64,000 bases of DNA, from contig NC_134455.1 in the NCBI RefSeq assembly GCF_047948215.1, positions 322,640,147 to 322,704,146 on the forward strand, written 5' to 3'. Shown one piece after another: positions 41,091-56,000 of this stretch. How positions within the stretch are numbered: position 1 is the stretch's first letter; every line of letters begins with the position of its first letter. This DNA comes from Lycorma delicatula (Eukaryota; Arthropoda; Insecta; Hemiptera; Fulgoridae). The translations under genes were made by a program, and so were the position numbers. Below the pieces are notes generated by a model. That model saw only the letters and a list, made by a program, of their open reading frames with translations. It was not told where the DNA came from and searched no databases.

Positions 41091-44000
41091 GAAACTTAAG
41101 AAATAAGTTATGAATTGATTGTGAAATCTTTAAATTAACAATTCTGGGCTGGGATAGATTACAGAAAACTTAAATTTTGGATGCTAAATCCATAGCTACA
41201 AAGGTTTATTTAGGTATTAATTATTACATGGCAATCATTTTTTACAATGTCAACTGTAAAGATGGGTGGGTAACACTATTTCTCAGTACATTTCAATGGC
41301 AAATTGACAATAATAATAATAATAATAATAATAAACAAATATTCAGTGGGTAATAACAGTGCAATTAGAAACATTACATTCAACTAGGTGACATCAAAAT
41401 TTTGGACTGCAAAACTGGGTTGTTCAGAAAATCAGACATTGTACATTGTGTAAAACATTTTCAATCAGTAATTTTATCAGCTTTTTTATTAAGACTATTC
41501 CTATACTTATATCATTTGGTACCTTATTATACATTTTGAGAAAAAATACAGATGTAATCTAAATACATATTAATAAGTAAAACTAATAAATATATGGAAT
41601 AATAAAAGAAATTATGTTAAAATATTAAAAACACAAAAAAAGAATAAAAATTAACACTTGGGGATATTAATAAATATTATTTGTACATCTTAAATGAAGA
41701 TGCTGAAAATTCAGGGGTTTTCCTTTAATTTATCATTATTAATAAAACTAACTGACATATTAATATTGTTTTATAAAAATAAGTAAATCCTAATTAAACA
41801 AAATAATAATTAAGGTAATGAAGACATTTTTAAATGCAGTGATATTTACTAAATGTGACAACATATCAAGTGAATTATTTTTTTCAACTGTAACATAAAA
41901 TTTAAACTGTCTTTGAATTAATTAATAATCCTTGAAACTTTCAGAAATAAAAGAGAGTGGTATCACCTGAGGTGTGAGTAATAGTGAATTGTTTGAAATC
42001 TTGAGGAAAGTCATTAGTAAATAATTACAAGAGCAAGGGATTGAATACACATTCTTCTTTGTAGCACCTATATTCTATATCTTAAATGAGGACCTACATT
42101 TTATACATATGTTATGTTTTCTTACATTTGAAAACAGAGCTATTTATAATACATGTCATATGACTGTTATTGTTACCAGCTCTTCTGACAATATAGGAAT
42201 AAGGTTTTTTCATTAGTAAGAGGTATAGAACTAAATCAAGTTTTACTGGATAAAAAACACTGAAAGAGGACTTTTTTTGTAATCTACACAATTTAAAACA
42301 TTTTTTTAAAAACTGGGAATGGTATGCAGCAGAAGAATTTTTCCTAAAATCATGTTGGAGGTTTGATAATATGATATTTTTTCAATAAATTTTTAGTCTT
42401 TTAGAAAAATATTTCAAGATATTAGATAATAAATTAACAAAACTGGTCTATAATTTTTTAAATCAAGAGGAGAATCTTTCTTTCTTATGGAGGAGAACAA
42501 CAGAAATATTAAACTAACTGAGCAACTTCATCATCTTAATTATTCAAACTAAAATGAAATACTCAAGTTCAAACTAAAATATAACAGTCAGTTTAGCAAC
42601 CTAGCTCAGTCAACTACATCGATTACACTTCAAAAGCTGAAAGTTAACAATTTTAGTTTTGTTAAAATTTGGAGGCTACATCAAATATATTTTTTTAATT
42701 AGGTTCGAAAGTCAAAAATTTCACAATTTAAATTAAATTTTTTTTTTTTTAAATTATAGTGGTGTACATCAGTCTATTGGATCAGTGGATATAAAAGTGA
42801 TTAATTTGATGAATGTAGATTAAGAAAGGTACATTACTATAGATAAGAAAAAGCAAGTGACCCAATATGGACTGAAGGACTCCAGGGCACTTACACCCCT
42901 CCATCATGAAAAATGCTGTGAATTATTTTTCATAATTACATCCTTTATTTTTTATTGAACAAATAGCTTATAAAGGAATTTAAATTTCTGATATACTATA
43001 TTTAAAGAATTGTAAAACATTCTACACAATAAAATGCCAAGAAATCACAAAAATACAACTATTCAATTTTTTTGAGTATTTCAAAAAATGCAGTAATACA
43101 AATGAACTGGGATAGCCATTTCAGTATTGAGATTATTCCTAAAACCATACCAATTTTGTAATCATATTTTGTTATTTTCCTAACAGTTATAAAGTTAACT
43201 GTAAAAAAACTTGTTCAAAAAGTTAAAATATAGTTAGTGCATATAAAGATCTGTAATTATGTTACTCAATCTTCTTTCTATATGTTATAAAGTGGCTTAA
43301 TCAAAGCATAACTGACCTTTGCTGAGAATATTCTTTTTCAAGGAGTGTTGAATAAATTCAAACAATAAGCTAGTATTTGGGTAGAATATTTTTTATTAAA
43401 TTTGTAGGAATTTCATACCTCTCATGTAGCTTTTTATATTTCATTCATTTATAATGTTCTGTCATTACAGAACCTTACCTGCCCTGTCATCACAGGGCAG
43501 GTCCTGTCATGGCTGCTGCTCTCCACCTTGTTCTATTTTTTACTAACCTCTTTGTTTCTGCATATTTTTCCTTTTCCATAATCCCAGCCATCATTTGAAA
43601 TCTCTTCCTTCCTTTTTCCTTAACTTCCATCATTCACCAAGCCTTCTACCATATCCAGTAATAAACACATTCTTCTTATACAATGTCCTAGTCAGTTCCT
43701 TTTCCTACATTCAATCAAATTTAGCATTTTCCTGTTCTCTCTGATTATCCTTAATACTTCATTTATTACATGGTCTTGCTATCTGGCATTTATCATTCTG
43801 GGTCACACCCACATCTCAAAAGTCTAATTCATTTTCTATCTATATTCATTTTTCATTGCCCATGTTTCAGCATCATACTCCAACTCCAAATAAAACATTT
43901 CATTAATTTCTGTTGGTAACAAATTATTTTATAAATTTCTTTAAGTGTATTTTGAAGATTAAAATATAAAATTGTTGTTAATAAAATCAGTATCAACAAT

Positions 44001-47000
44001 TTTGTGCCCAGTTTTAATTACCATTACTCAAGTGATCTATATTCAAAACAATTTTTTGATTGTAATTAATAATCTTTACATTCTGTTATTCAGAAAGCAA
44101 TTATAGAAAGTACTAGCTACCAATCCACTTATCTAAGAAGGAAGCACCTTTCTAAAATTTAAAATTCTCAAGTACCTTCCTACACATCTCAACTTCTGAT
44201 CAACTGTGTATTACAAAATATTACTCCTGGAATCATACACTTCTTGAGCAAGTTTTGTGGCATAACTTATGGTAAATAAGAAACAACAATTAGTTAAGAA
44301 AAATTTTACATCATCAATTTATTGGGTTACAGTTGTTTTTCCTCCAAAAACAATATAACACCACTTCATTTTTCCTCTATTATGTAATACATTATTCTTT
44401 TTGAGGTAAGAATTACTATTTTTGGCGCAAAAAAAATCATGTTTATTTGAATTATAAGTATACAATAAAATAAACCAACCAGACAATAGATCTATAGGCA
44501 TATTCTCCATAAGAATGTCAAACTTAACAGATTCAAATGGTTGAACCACAATCTCCCGACCTGTACCATCACGATGAATCCTAGTGATAGTACCATGATC
44601 ACTATCAGCCCAGTAGATAAAATCATCATCTGAAAAAAAAGTAAACTGATGACAGAATAATGATTAAGAACAAAAAAACACTGATAATAAAGTGCAAATA
44701 AATTTTCATAAGTAAAAAAATATATATATACGTATTCTAATGGGAATTTGACTCTGATTGAGGGCTCCAAAAGATTTTTATTTTATTTTTCTTAACTTCT
44801 TCTCTTATCTTAATTGTAATATTATTATGTCTAGGTTATTATTAAGTTAATTTTATTTCTCTATTTAGTAATACTAGCACACAAATGAAACTGAAACTTG
44901 GTATGATAATTTTATTATTTAATTCAATAGATATATGAATAGACATCTTATCCTATTAAACTGTTTACTACTTTTAACCTTTTGATGCATATTGCCGTAC
45001 TATCTTGGCAGTGAACATTCAGTCCCACAGCATTTTGCCATAATAGTATGCTTCGTGTAAATTTCAGCCACTGCTGTGTAAAATGATTTAGGCTCAATTT
45101 ATTTAGTAATATAGGGGAATAGTATCACTAGGTTATAAAAAGTTACTCATAGGTCTAATGTCTATAACAACTGCTAAGAGAAACAGCTGTTTTGAATATC
45201 CCTTACTGTACCTTATTCCTCCCACCACGCTGCCATCATTCCGATTTCCACCGCGTCGTTCAATGTTGCTATTCAGTTTACACTTATGTTTTCATAATTT
45301 TTGTTATAAAAACACTGTGTTTGAGTATGTTTTCTTTCGATAATGTAATTTATCTTGTTTTTTAGTAATACTGTGTTTATGTAACTATTTTTTTCCAAAA
45401 ATGGTTATAAAAACATTGTGTTTTTAATACGAGTTTTCTTTCTTTACCGTTTTTTTAATTTGTAAACACTTGATTTCTTGTTTTCAATCTGTGTTTTAGG
45501 GATATTTTTTGTAGAAAGTAAACAGTTTAAACATGGCAGAAAATAGTGCTTCTGTGATTGATAATGAAGTAGCAAGGTTATTAGATGACTTAGCATCAGA
45601 CTCTGATTTCTCTGATACTGAACATTTAGATATTATTACATCAGATGAGACTGATGATAAGGATGAATTTGGTAGTATAATTCATAATGGTTCTGGAGAT
45701 GTAGTAGACCTACAAGATGAAATTTTTAATAGAATGACTGATTTATTTTCTGGAGAATTTAAACTTTTAAATTAAGTTTATTTGCTTAATAAATAAACTT
45801 AATTTATTTTCTGGGTACTTATAATAACAAGTACTGTCAGTGACTTGTAATAACAAGTCACTGACAGTAATAACTTGGGGTTTAAGTTTTGATGGCTTGT
45901 ATAACTGTGAAGCTGTGTAAATCCATGTTTTTAGATGTATCACACTAACAAAACCTTTTAAGCTAACTGTGTACCTCCTTTTTCATAGAATAACATTTAT
46001 TAATCAGTATTCTAGAATGTTTATTATTTAAGTTTGAAATGTTATATACATATCTTACGCAGAAGTTAAAATAAAATAAATTCAACTAACAAGCTCGTTT
46101 TTGTACTTAAAAAAATAAAACCCACGCAGATAGGAGGGGTCACAGTTACCTGCATAACTAACACATTAAAGGGTTAAATTAGATAACTGAACTGCAGGAT
46201 TATGCCTTTCAGCATGATGTAACAGCTATACAATTTTATATTAAATATTCTGAAAGAAACGTTTTTGTAATTATTTTATTTAAATAAAAAAGAGAATCTA
46301 CCAGCACACTGAAAGGATTATTTAACTAAAAACTTAGAAATGATACATAAATGTATGTCACCTTTCATAACAGAAAATTTTTATTTTATTAAATAAGAAT
46401 ACATCTTTAAAAAAAAGGAGTACTAAGCAGTACTTCTACATTGGTATTATAAACGCATTACATAACAATATATAAAAAAATTATTAACAAATATTTAAAT
46501 CCACGAGATACAATTCAATGAAGGATAAGAACACTCACCTGTCTGTCTGTAGCAACTGGGAATGAATCCTTTAATTTCTTCATAGGACACCTTGTTAAAC
46601 TTAATTTGCAGTTAGCAAAGGGACTAATATTTCCTTTAATTTTTCTCATTTTTTTATTATTCATTTTTATTTAGTGACTATTTTTTTTACTTTGTTTATT
46701 AAATTGTACTTTAATCAATCTTCACACTTAATATTCCACAAACATACATCAAGTACATGCATTATAGAACTTGATTACCTTTTATCCTTAAAAAAATGTA
46801 TTTATTTATTATTACAATAAAAAATATCTTTGCTAATAATGTTACTAATTAGTCTTGTATTAAATAAAACCAAAGTTATCACTACTTTTTTAATTTTTGT
46901 ATTAATTAATATCAATACTGACACAATTAATATTAATTAATAAAAAAATTTAATGTAAAAATATGGTGGTGTACAATTATTAAGAAATATTCACATTTAA

Positions 47001-50000
47001 ATTTGTTTTAGAAGGTATGTTATAAATGCAATATTAAATAATTCGTTTTAAGAATACTCTATATGACATCAAGACCCTGAGTGTATATAAGCCCTAGCGG
47101 TTTCCAGGAACAAGATGCTACCTCAGACTATCTCCAATACTCTTTCACAAGACTCTATTTCAGACTTTCAGTCTAGGCCATCCTAAGATTGTCCATAACT
47201 TCATCATTATTCCTGATGGATTCTGAACAACGGCAATCAGGATGACAAAACCAACCTGAGTCAACTTCGGCTGATACAGATAATTATATTTTGATATATT
47301 ATCAAAATTTTCATTTCACAAATGTAATTTTATTGCTATATTACCACAGCCCTGGGAACAAGACAGTTTTGATTAGACAGTATGGTTCTTTCAACTATCT
47401 CTTCTTTCTGGAGATTTTGTTCTACTGCTTGTAAATCTTTATTGGGTATATGATGGTAGAATTTATTCAGTAACTTAATAAAAATCCAGTAATCCACTTG
47501 TTTCCTTTCCAATGTTTAATGTTTCCTTATTATTGCTGTAAACAATATTTCCAGAAATACTAATACTGACACCAGTGACTTTATATAAAAAAAATATTTT
47601 TGCCTTAATTACTGCATGTTCATTATTTAGGCAACACTTAATAATGATATACAGTAAAATAGGATAACGTTAAACAAAAACATGTATTGATTTCAACCTT
47701 TTGAACTTGTTTCAATTTTATGAATTCATAGCTATCCAATGTCATATTGGAGCACCTATAAATTTTGGGCTCATAATATATATACATATGTAATATGCCT
47801 AAAAGTGCATTTATACCTTACTTTTTTAAATTTATTTATCAAGACTTTGCATAAAGCTCTTTTTCTTAGAATTACTGGAACTGTAATGGAATTAACGGCT
47901 GTAGTGACTCAAAATCTATATTGTTATAACATAATATGTTCTTTCAATACAAAGAAGGCACTTCTTAATTACTATGTCATTTTACTTGATATATAATAAT
48001 TTCTGATGATCTATAAATATTAAATTAAAACCTCATGTTTATTAATAAATCATAAAGTTATTCAGAAATTTACAATGAAAAGTGATACTGTATAGGCAAT
48101 TAACTTAAAAAAACATCCCCTAATGTTAAATTTTATATAATAGCTTATCAACCCAAATTTTATTAACTAGCTTAAATTTTCCAGAATCCAGCAAGGATTG
48201 TAGATTACTCAAAAATGGATCTGTTAATGCAATCCCACTTTTAATGGTGTTATAATTTAAAAGTCTAAGCATTATTTATTTATTTACTAATGTCAATATT
48301 TCCTTTATAATTAATCTCTCTTCATTTTTAAAGCTTTATGAAAAGTTCTAATCCAATTACAAGATAGGATAGGACACAAGTTCATTTTCAACATTTCCTC
48401 TGATGATTAGTACAGATATATTAATTTTTAATATCAATCTTACATAGGTTACTGTAGATGTTGGCAGAGCTACTTTTTTGTGACCCACCTGCTTAATTAC
48501 TGATTTCTATGATGGTTTTTGCAAGATCACTGTACTCCAAATTATTAATCTATTATTTAATTTTACTTAATACTAATCTCATACTTAGTTATTAGCAATG
48601 CTCATTCTCCTTTATATACTGTAAAATTTAGGATGTTTTATTTACAAGGCATGTTTTTAAAGTAAGTACCGTTTTGAAATAAAAAAATAAAAAAAACAAG
48701 TGACTTATTCTTAACAATTTTATTTTTACATGAAAGCCTGTTCTTTAATCTACATTTCTACATAACTGCCACCAATATCAAGGCACTTGTCATATTGTGC
48801 AACCAGCTTTTGAACACTGTCGTCATAGAAGTCTGCCACCTGATTTAATAACCACTGCAACACGGTCGCTTTGACACCGGTCCCAGAGTGAGTACAATTT
48901 TTGATAATTTAAGAATTCAGTCACAATTTCATAGACAACATTTCTTGAAACTTGAAGAAACTCCTCAGATAGCGAAGAAATTGTAAACATCTGTTTTCTC
49001 TCACTTTTCATCAACTTTCTGCACCAAATCTTCACTAATGACAAAAGGTCGTTCATTTCATTCCTCATCATGAACATTCTTTAAAAGCTCTAACCCATTT
49101 TTATACAATTCCAATGTCATAATGTTTTATCCATGCACTTCACTGATCTGACAATGAATTTCAGCTGCTTCCGTGCCTTTAGCACTAAGAAAACGAATCG
49201 CACCATATATTTCACATTCGGGATTCACAGTCAAATATTTCTGAAATGGGATCTGTGGCTTGCCAACAGATGCGAGTACACAGTATGCATGTGTGGAATG
49301 CCGACTGCATTGAAATTCTGCAGCGGCAGAATTTCAAAACGGTACCTACTTTAAAAACATGCCTTGTACAATAAGATAATGCTTTAAGGATCAATCTTAT
49401 TTGTAGAAAGCATATTTTCTACAGTATCACTGGTGCTACTGCTATGCTTGTTATGCATATATGTCGTTATATGTTATACACAAATACAGTACTTTTGAAA
49501 CTGATTCCTTAATTGTAACTGTGGCTCTGTTAGATAAAAAGCAAGTGCAAAAATATAGTTACATCAGCCTATCAGTTTAATCCAGGTAAACAATATTTAA
49601 GACTTTTCTTTAAAATCATTTGCTAATATTGAAGCTTCATTTACATCTACTCAACAAGCTGCCTCATCTGATGGCCCTGAAAGACTTCTTCTAACTCATA
49701 TATATATATATATATATATATCCAATACTGAATATAAAGCATTATTTATTACTACATAGGTGATGTATAATCTAATTATTCAGTGTACTTTACATGCATA
49801 CAGAGCTAATACAGATGGTATGGAAGACAAAGCAGACAATTATCACAGAGCAAGCAATATTATATTACACAGGCCTGCTGAATGCCAAAATGGTTGCAAA
49901 AATATAATTAAACTCAAATTTTGACAGAACAATCTTACAAAAATTAACCATATGAAAAAAAATTTATAAAAAAAGGGAAATAAAACACTTACCAGCTTGA

Positions 50001-53000
50001 AAGTCAACGCTAGTAGCCATTGATACTCTGGATATTGGACCAAGCACCTGACTACCATTTTCACCTTCAGTTAATGACAGCCCTTTTACCTCCCAGTTAA
50101 TTGAATACAGCAAAAATTCTGCAACGCCTATAAAGAATATAAGGTTTACATATTTTTTATTCAATAAGATTAGTATTTTTATTCAAAACAAGTCCACTTT
50201 TAGTTACAAGTTCTTGGATTTACTCCAAACTTACCTCAACTTTTGTAATGTGAAAAATCAGACTTTTACACAAGAAATGACTTATATGTTTCATAAACAT
50301 TATTACCTCATACTAAATATTTAAAAAAAATTGAATTCTTACTTTTAATTGACATAAATATTTAACTCATAAATATTTAACTCTAAAACTCATCTCCTTA
50401 GCAGTCATTCTACTTTTTAAGTATTAGAGGGATCTTTGGATCCCTCTAATACTTTGGATCCACTTGGTACAATTTGGTATACTTTGGATCCACGTGTGGT
50501 ACAATTTTCAACAAAATAGCTAAGCATCCTTCTGTTTTCTGGTAACTGAGAATTTCATAAAATAGATTTAGGAGCTTGGTGATCATTCTACCTTCACCAA
50601 TTTTTTCCAAAATATCACTACCTGCCCACCCATGTGATGTTAGAATAATACCCAGATATTTAAACTTACCAGATAATTTTATTTTTTCTTTGTAACAATA
50701 TCCTGTCCTGCACCTTCAACTACCATTTTTTTTTTCAATTTAATAAAAAAAATAAATGCAAAATAATTATTGTAACAGAAATTGATCAAGTTTCACTTTA
50801 AATCTATAAATACAAAATTATAGTAGACTAATCAGAAAATTTTTCTTCAGAAAATTGTCACTCACACACACACAGTGACTATGATATTTTTATGGGCTTT
50901 ACATGTCCATCTACTTCATTTTATGCAGAGAACTGATGCTTTCTTACTCTGAATTCATGGGAAAATATAGCAACATACCTTTTCCAGTCCTAGCTACTGT
51001 CTGACAATCAGCTCTGAGAATCTGATCGACAGCACTGATTGAATCAGCAGAGTGAGGATGAAAATTTCAACTACTGTACTAGTTAAAAGCATATGTTACA
51101 TACTTCACAACACTTAAAATAAATATTATAAAATTCAACTACAGAGTAATTAACATATTTTCACAAATGTACTACTACTTGCTGAAGGTCATTCATTATA
51201 CTCGATGACATTATAGATACTATTACTCACTAACCAAATTCACAAAGCTCTACATCGTAAAATACCTTTACTGGTGGTTCTATGAATTTAGATGTTGCCA
51301 TATCTTCAACATTCAGTAATATAGCCATTTTAGTTCTTAGGAATATTTTATATCGTGAATCTTTGACATTACCGGTTTTGTTAAATCTATTGTCAGTGAA
51401 AACAGAAGACTGTTCTAATAATGCGATCATAATCTTTGTTTGCTGAGTATAGATTGATATCATTTGAAGCTGCTATATTCATAATACGGAAAAACATATT
51501 CAAAGGCTGTTGTCTGTGTTCCTAGCTACACTGAAAAGCATATTCATTTTATCAACTAATCTTCACCATATTTTGAATTATTAAAATCAAAGATTAATTA
51601 TAGTTTCTTAGAATGTTTGTCTATTTCCTGGTCATGATGCATTGAAATACAATCATTACAATGCATGATATATTTGGATACTACCAAAAAATTTTTTTGG
51701 TCAAGCAATACTAGTGCTTTGGAATCCAAACAGGCTAATGGCCAATTGGTCTTTTTTTAATTTTTTTTGTCATTCAGAAGTTATTTTAAATTCCTTTCTA
51801 AAGTTCCTACAATTACTACAATTACAATTCCTTTTCATTCAGTAAACCTATACTCAAAGGAATATTTGGAAAGCATCAGTGCAATGTAATATTTCTGTTG
51901 TTTTCCACTGGTTCCATATGTCTTTTCACAATATTTGATAGAGTTACTCAGCTGATATAGCCCATCGAGCTGTTTTCCAGTTAGTCTCCAAATTAATTCT
52001 ACTCGTAATTTTACTATCAACAAAAACAAAACCTCTGATGCAATACTTTTTAGGTTTTGGCAGTAAATATTGCCTGAAGTAAATATTACCTTCTCCTAAG
52101 TGCAATTAAATTCTCATTAATAATAATTAGATACAAGCTTGGAACAAATGTTTTCTGATTTTTTTATAAATGTTTCAAAAATGGCTGTGATGGCTGCTGA
52201 TGTCAACATCACATTGTGCATTTCCATTATATATATAATAAAATGTTATAGAACAACAAAAAATATAAATTTGTTGTAAGACACTGTGTATAGTAATCCA
52301 ATTCATATTCCATCTGAATTCCAAATATCCATTACATTCTGTCTTCCAACCTTAAATACACCTGCAAGGCATAGAATGACTAAAAATAAAATATCTAATT
52401 TCTTCAGAATCAGTGAATATATACATATATATATTTTCTTTTTTTGGAAAATTTAAATTACATATTAATATACTGAACACCGTGTTAATAAAATTTAATA
52501 TTAAATGAAGTATAATCCACCAGTACACAATAAATAGGTAAATTAGTTAAACTTACTATATTAGTTCCAAGGATTGATTTTCGTGGGATGCCACATTTTC
52601 TGTTGCTATTAAATTCTATAACTATATTAATACATATTTAAGATTTGTTAATTTGTCAAAACTGTTTTTTGAAAATTTTTAAATTTATTATGGGTGACTA
52701 TACAAATTCTGCTGGCCAGTATTAGAATGATGTAATATTTAAAACGTCAAATGTCAACAAATTAACAAACATAAATAAATATGTTTTAATATAATTTAAT
52801 AACAACTGAAGATGTGGGATCCGGCAAAACAGAATCATGGCATTAATATGTTAAGTTTAACTTAATTATTTACCGTATTTTGGTAGTTTATATTCATTTA
52901 ATATTTTATATTTATATATATATATATATATATATATAAATATAATATATATATTATAAGAGGAACCAAACGACAAGCCCAAAAAAACTTGATTCAGCAA

Positions 53001-56000
53001 ATAGAAGAAAGTTCCAAGAAAACTAACTTCCGAGACTATTATAAAATTTTTGGTCAGGCTCTTCAAAGATATGAACCACCCACCCTTATGCTGAGAGGAA
53101 AAAAAGGAAATATGGCCCACACCAATAAAGAAAATGCTGAAATTTTGGCAGAAACCTTCAATAGACTCCTCAACTGTGACGACCCCCCAGAGCTTTTTGA
53201 GATTGACACTGAAACTCCAGTTAAAACTTCACCAGTAAATATCAACCCGCCAACAAGAAGTTCTCGCAGCATTAAATGAAATAAAAAACTACAAAGCAAG
53301 CGGAGAAGACCAGCTTTTCGCAGAACTCTGGAAACACTCATCAGTTTATTCAGTCAAAACTTCCCTACATCTATGCCTTGTGAAAATATGGAACGAAGAA
53401 AAACTTCCAGAACACTGGACCACAGCCCTCATTCATCCATTACATAAAAAAGGGGATAAAACTAATCCGGAAAACTACAGAGGCATATCTCTCCTGGATT
53501 GCACATACAAAATCCTGTCGAGAATCATATACAACCGATGCAAAGACCAACTTGAACTGGAACTTGGGGAATACCAAGGGGGATTTAGGCCATGGAGAGG
53601 TTGCCCGGAGCAAATAATATCCCTAAAACTTATGATGGACTTATATAAAAGACGGAAAAAACAACTAATAATCACCTTCGTCGACTTTAAAAGGGCCTAT
53701 GATTGTATACACCGACCATCCATGCTGAATATTCTGAGAAACCTGGGCCTTCACCCTAAACTCGTAAACATGATAAAATTAACTTTAACCAATACCCAGT
53801 CCAGAGTGAAATTCAGAGCTGAACTCTCTCAACCCTTCTACATAAAAACTGGGTTGAGGCAAGGAGACGGCCTCTCACCACTCCTTTTTAACTGCGCCCT
53901 CGAATTTGTCATGAGAAAATGGTATGAAATAAATCCCAAAAATATAAAAATGGGTACTAAGAAAAACTCCATCACACTAAATTGCCTAGGATTTGCAGAT
54001 GACCTCGCTCTTTTAGCAAATAATATTCAAGAAGCCAAAACACAAATCATGAGCCTTCAAAACCTAGCACAAAAGATAGGGCTTCATATCTCTTTCGAAA
54101 AAACTGAACTAATGGCCATAGATCCTCTGGTAATAGAGCACATTACGGTAAACAATCAGAAAATTAAAATAGTAAAACAATTTAAATATCTAGGGGAAAT
54201 AATAACTTATAATTTAAATGAAAAAGTGACATAGCAAAACAGGACAAATAAAATGATTAAATCCCAAAAATTAACTTGGTCAACATATAACAAAAAATGC
54301 CTTTCTGCTAAAACAAAACTTAAACATTATAAAACTGTAGTACAGCCAGAAGTCACTTACGGAAGCGAGACCCTTTTCAAAATCACTCAGAAAAACCGAA
54401 TTGAAAAAATTCTGAAAATAGAGAGGAGAATTGTCAGAACGTGTATCAATAAAAAACACCAAAAAGAAGGCCAATGGTGGATTGTGCCAAATGAGGTGGT
54501 GTATCGAGAAATAGAGCCTGTTACTGATACTATGCGGAAAAAAAGAATCTCTTTCTTTGGTCATCTCATAAGGACACCGGAAACAAGACTGTCAAGAAAT
54601 ATCATTGAAAAGCTCTGGTTCCAAAAGCTAGAAGTAGGATGGATCAAAGAAATTAGAGAAGATATGAAAGAATTGGGAATTTCCCTGACTGACCTACAGA
54701 ATAAAACTGGAAAAATTACAAAGCTAAAAGATAAAAGCATTAGATTTAAACAAAAGACAGACAAACGACAAAATACAACGAAGAGGGTGTTTACGGATGA
54801 AGAAAAGAAAGCAAGATCTGAACGGATGAAGAAATACTGGGCAGCTCGGAAGAGTAAAATAACACGCTTTTCTCAGAAAAGATCCAACTAAAATTGACTT
54901 AAGTGGTCCCATGTTGGCCGTAAAAGCATAATAATAATAATATATATATACACGAGGTGCGACAATAAAGTAATGAGACCGATTTTTCTTTGCAAGATGT
55001 GGCAACCCTGCAGCTTGCGTAGGCACACCATCTTTGACCTTGATTTATAAGCTACTTCTAGTCCAAGCGGCACATTGATGCAACTTCTCAGTCGTGAGTT
55101 GTGCTGTAATAAGTGAACACGTGTTTGTGTCTCTCGTCACAGAAATGAAACCGCAAAATATTGCGAACGGTATGCCATTTCTTTTTGCGTTAAATTAGGT
55201 GAAAACGCGACAACTTATGGTAAGTTTCAGAAGGCTTTTGGAGAGGAGGTTATGTCAAGAGCTCAAGTTTTTCGGTAGCATAAAATTTTTAGTGAAGGCA
55301 GAACGAATGTTGAAGATGAAGACCGCAGTGGACGACCCGACCCATCAACCTCATGGACAGATGTCAACTTGACCAGGGTGCGTGAAATTGTACGATCTGA
55401 TTGAAGAATATCCGTGAAAATGATTGCAGAAGAACTCAACATCAATTGAGAAACGGTTCGTCTAATATTAACTGAAGATCTTGGTATGAGAAAGATTTGT
55501 GCAAAAATGGTCCCCAAAAATCTCATACAACAACAGCTCGCATGTCAAAGTCAAAAGTGAAATGCATGCTTGTGTGCTTCTTCGATTCCAAGGGAATTGT
55601 TCATAAAGAGTGGGTGCCTCCTGGACAAACAGTTAACCAATATTTCTACAAAGAAATTTTAGAAAGACTTCGTAAACGAGTTCTTCGTGTCCGTGCCAAC
55701 ATTGCTGATAATTGGATTCTGCATCACGATAATGCGCCATCCCATACTGCTCTGTCAGTACAGCAATTTTTAACCTCAAAACAAATTCCAGTACTACCAC
55801 AGCCAACTTATTCTCCAGATATCGCTCCGTGCGACTTTTTTCTATTTCCAAGAGTCAAAATGGCGGTCAAGGGACACCATTTTCAAACAACACAAGATGT
55901 CCAAAAAGCTGTGACGAGGGTCTTGGGGATATTACAGAAGATGAGTTCCAGAAATGTTACCATCAATGGCAGAAGCGCTGGAATAAGTGTGTGCAATCAG

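Larger units (their letters stand above)
39615..44479 (-). other. LRP1 intron 3 (C to D), 4.9 kb
   Basis: AT-rich, with a (TA)21 tract (41046..41087), a TAA repeat (about 41310..41335) and a LINE 3' fragment (43483..43900). The rest shows nothing recognisable. Confidence 0.8.
44978..46173 (+). mobile_element. Non-autonomous piggyBac-like element
   Basis: A 1196-bp segment between TTAA tetranucleotides (44974..44977 and 46174..46177). The left end ccttttgatgcatatt and the complement of the right end, ccctttaatgtgttag, are similar inverted ends of the piggyBac CCYT type. It encodes only an acidic 80-residue frame (45533..45775) like a piggyBac transposase N-terminus. The catalytic domain is absent, so it must rely on a transposase from elsewhere if it moved at all. 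Confidence 0.7.
44630..49992 (-). other. LRP1 intron 2 (B to C), 5.4 kb
   Basis: Holds a piggyBac-like element (44978..46173), a possible solo-LTR-like block (about 47040..47350) and a mariner derivative (48645..49366). 46178..47040 and 47350..48640 are AT-rich without recognised features. A TA repeat lies at about 49699..49721. Confidence 0.8.
52975..54950 (+). mobile_element. 5'-truncated LINE, plus strand
   Basis: Polymerase-coding sequence bounded by TA repeats: a TA tract ends near 52960 and the element closes with a (TAA)n/(TA)n tail at 54927..54950. The endonuclease part is missing. It lies opposite to LRP1. No target duplication can be read in the simple sequence at both ends. The family differs from copies 1-3; clade not assigned. 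Confidence 0.85.

Noticed and set aside
45533..45775. 80-codon acidic frame as a host gene
   Set aside because: It is enclosed by TTAA-flanked inverted ends and resembles a transposase N-terminus, so it is part of a piggyBac-like element.
46541..46610. Exon-like segment on the minus strand ending QTG before a gtgagt donor
   Set aside because: The frame could join exon C, but exon B (50127..49993) joins exon C in frame and gives the expected propeller strand [15 protein letters not shown]; this segment has no propeller or EGF pattern and no clear acceptor.
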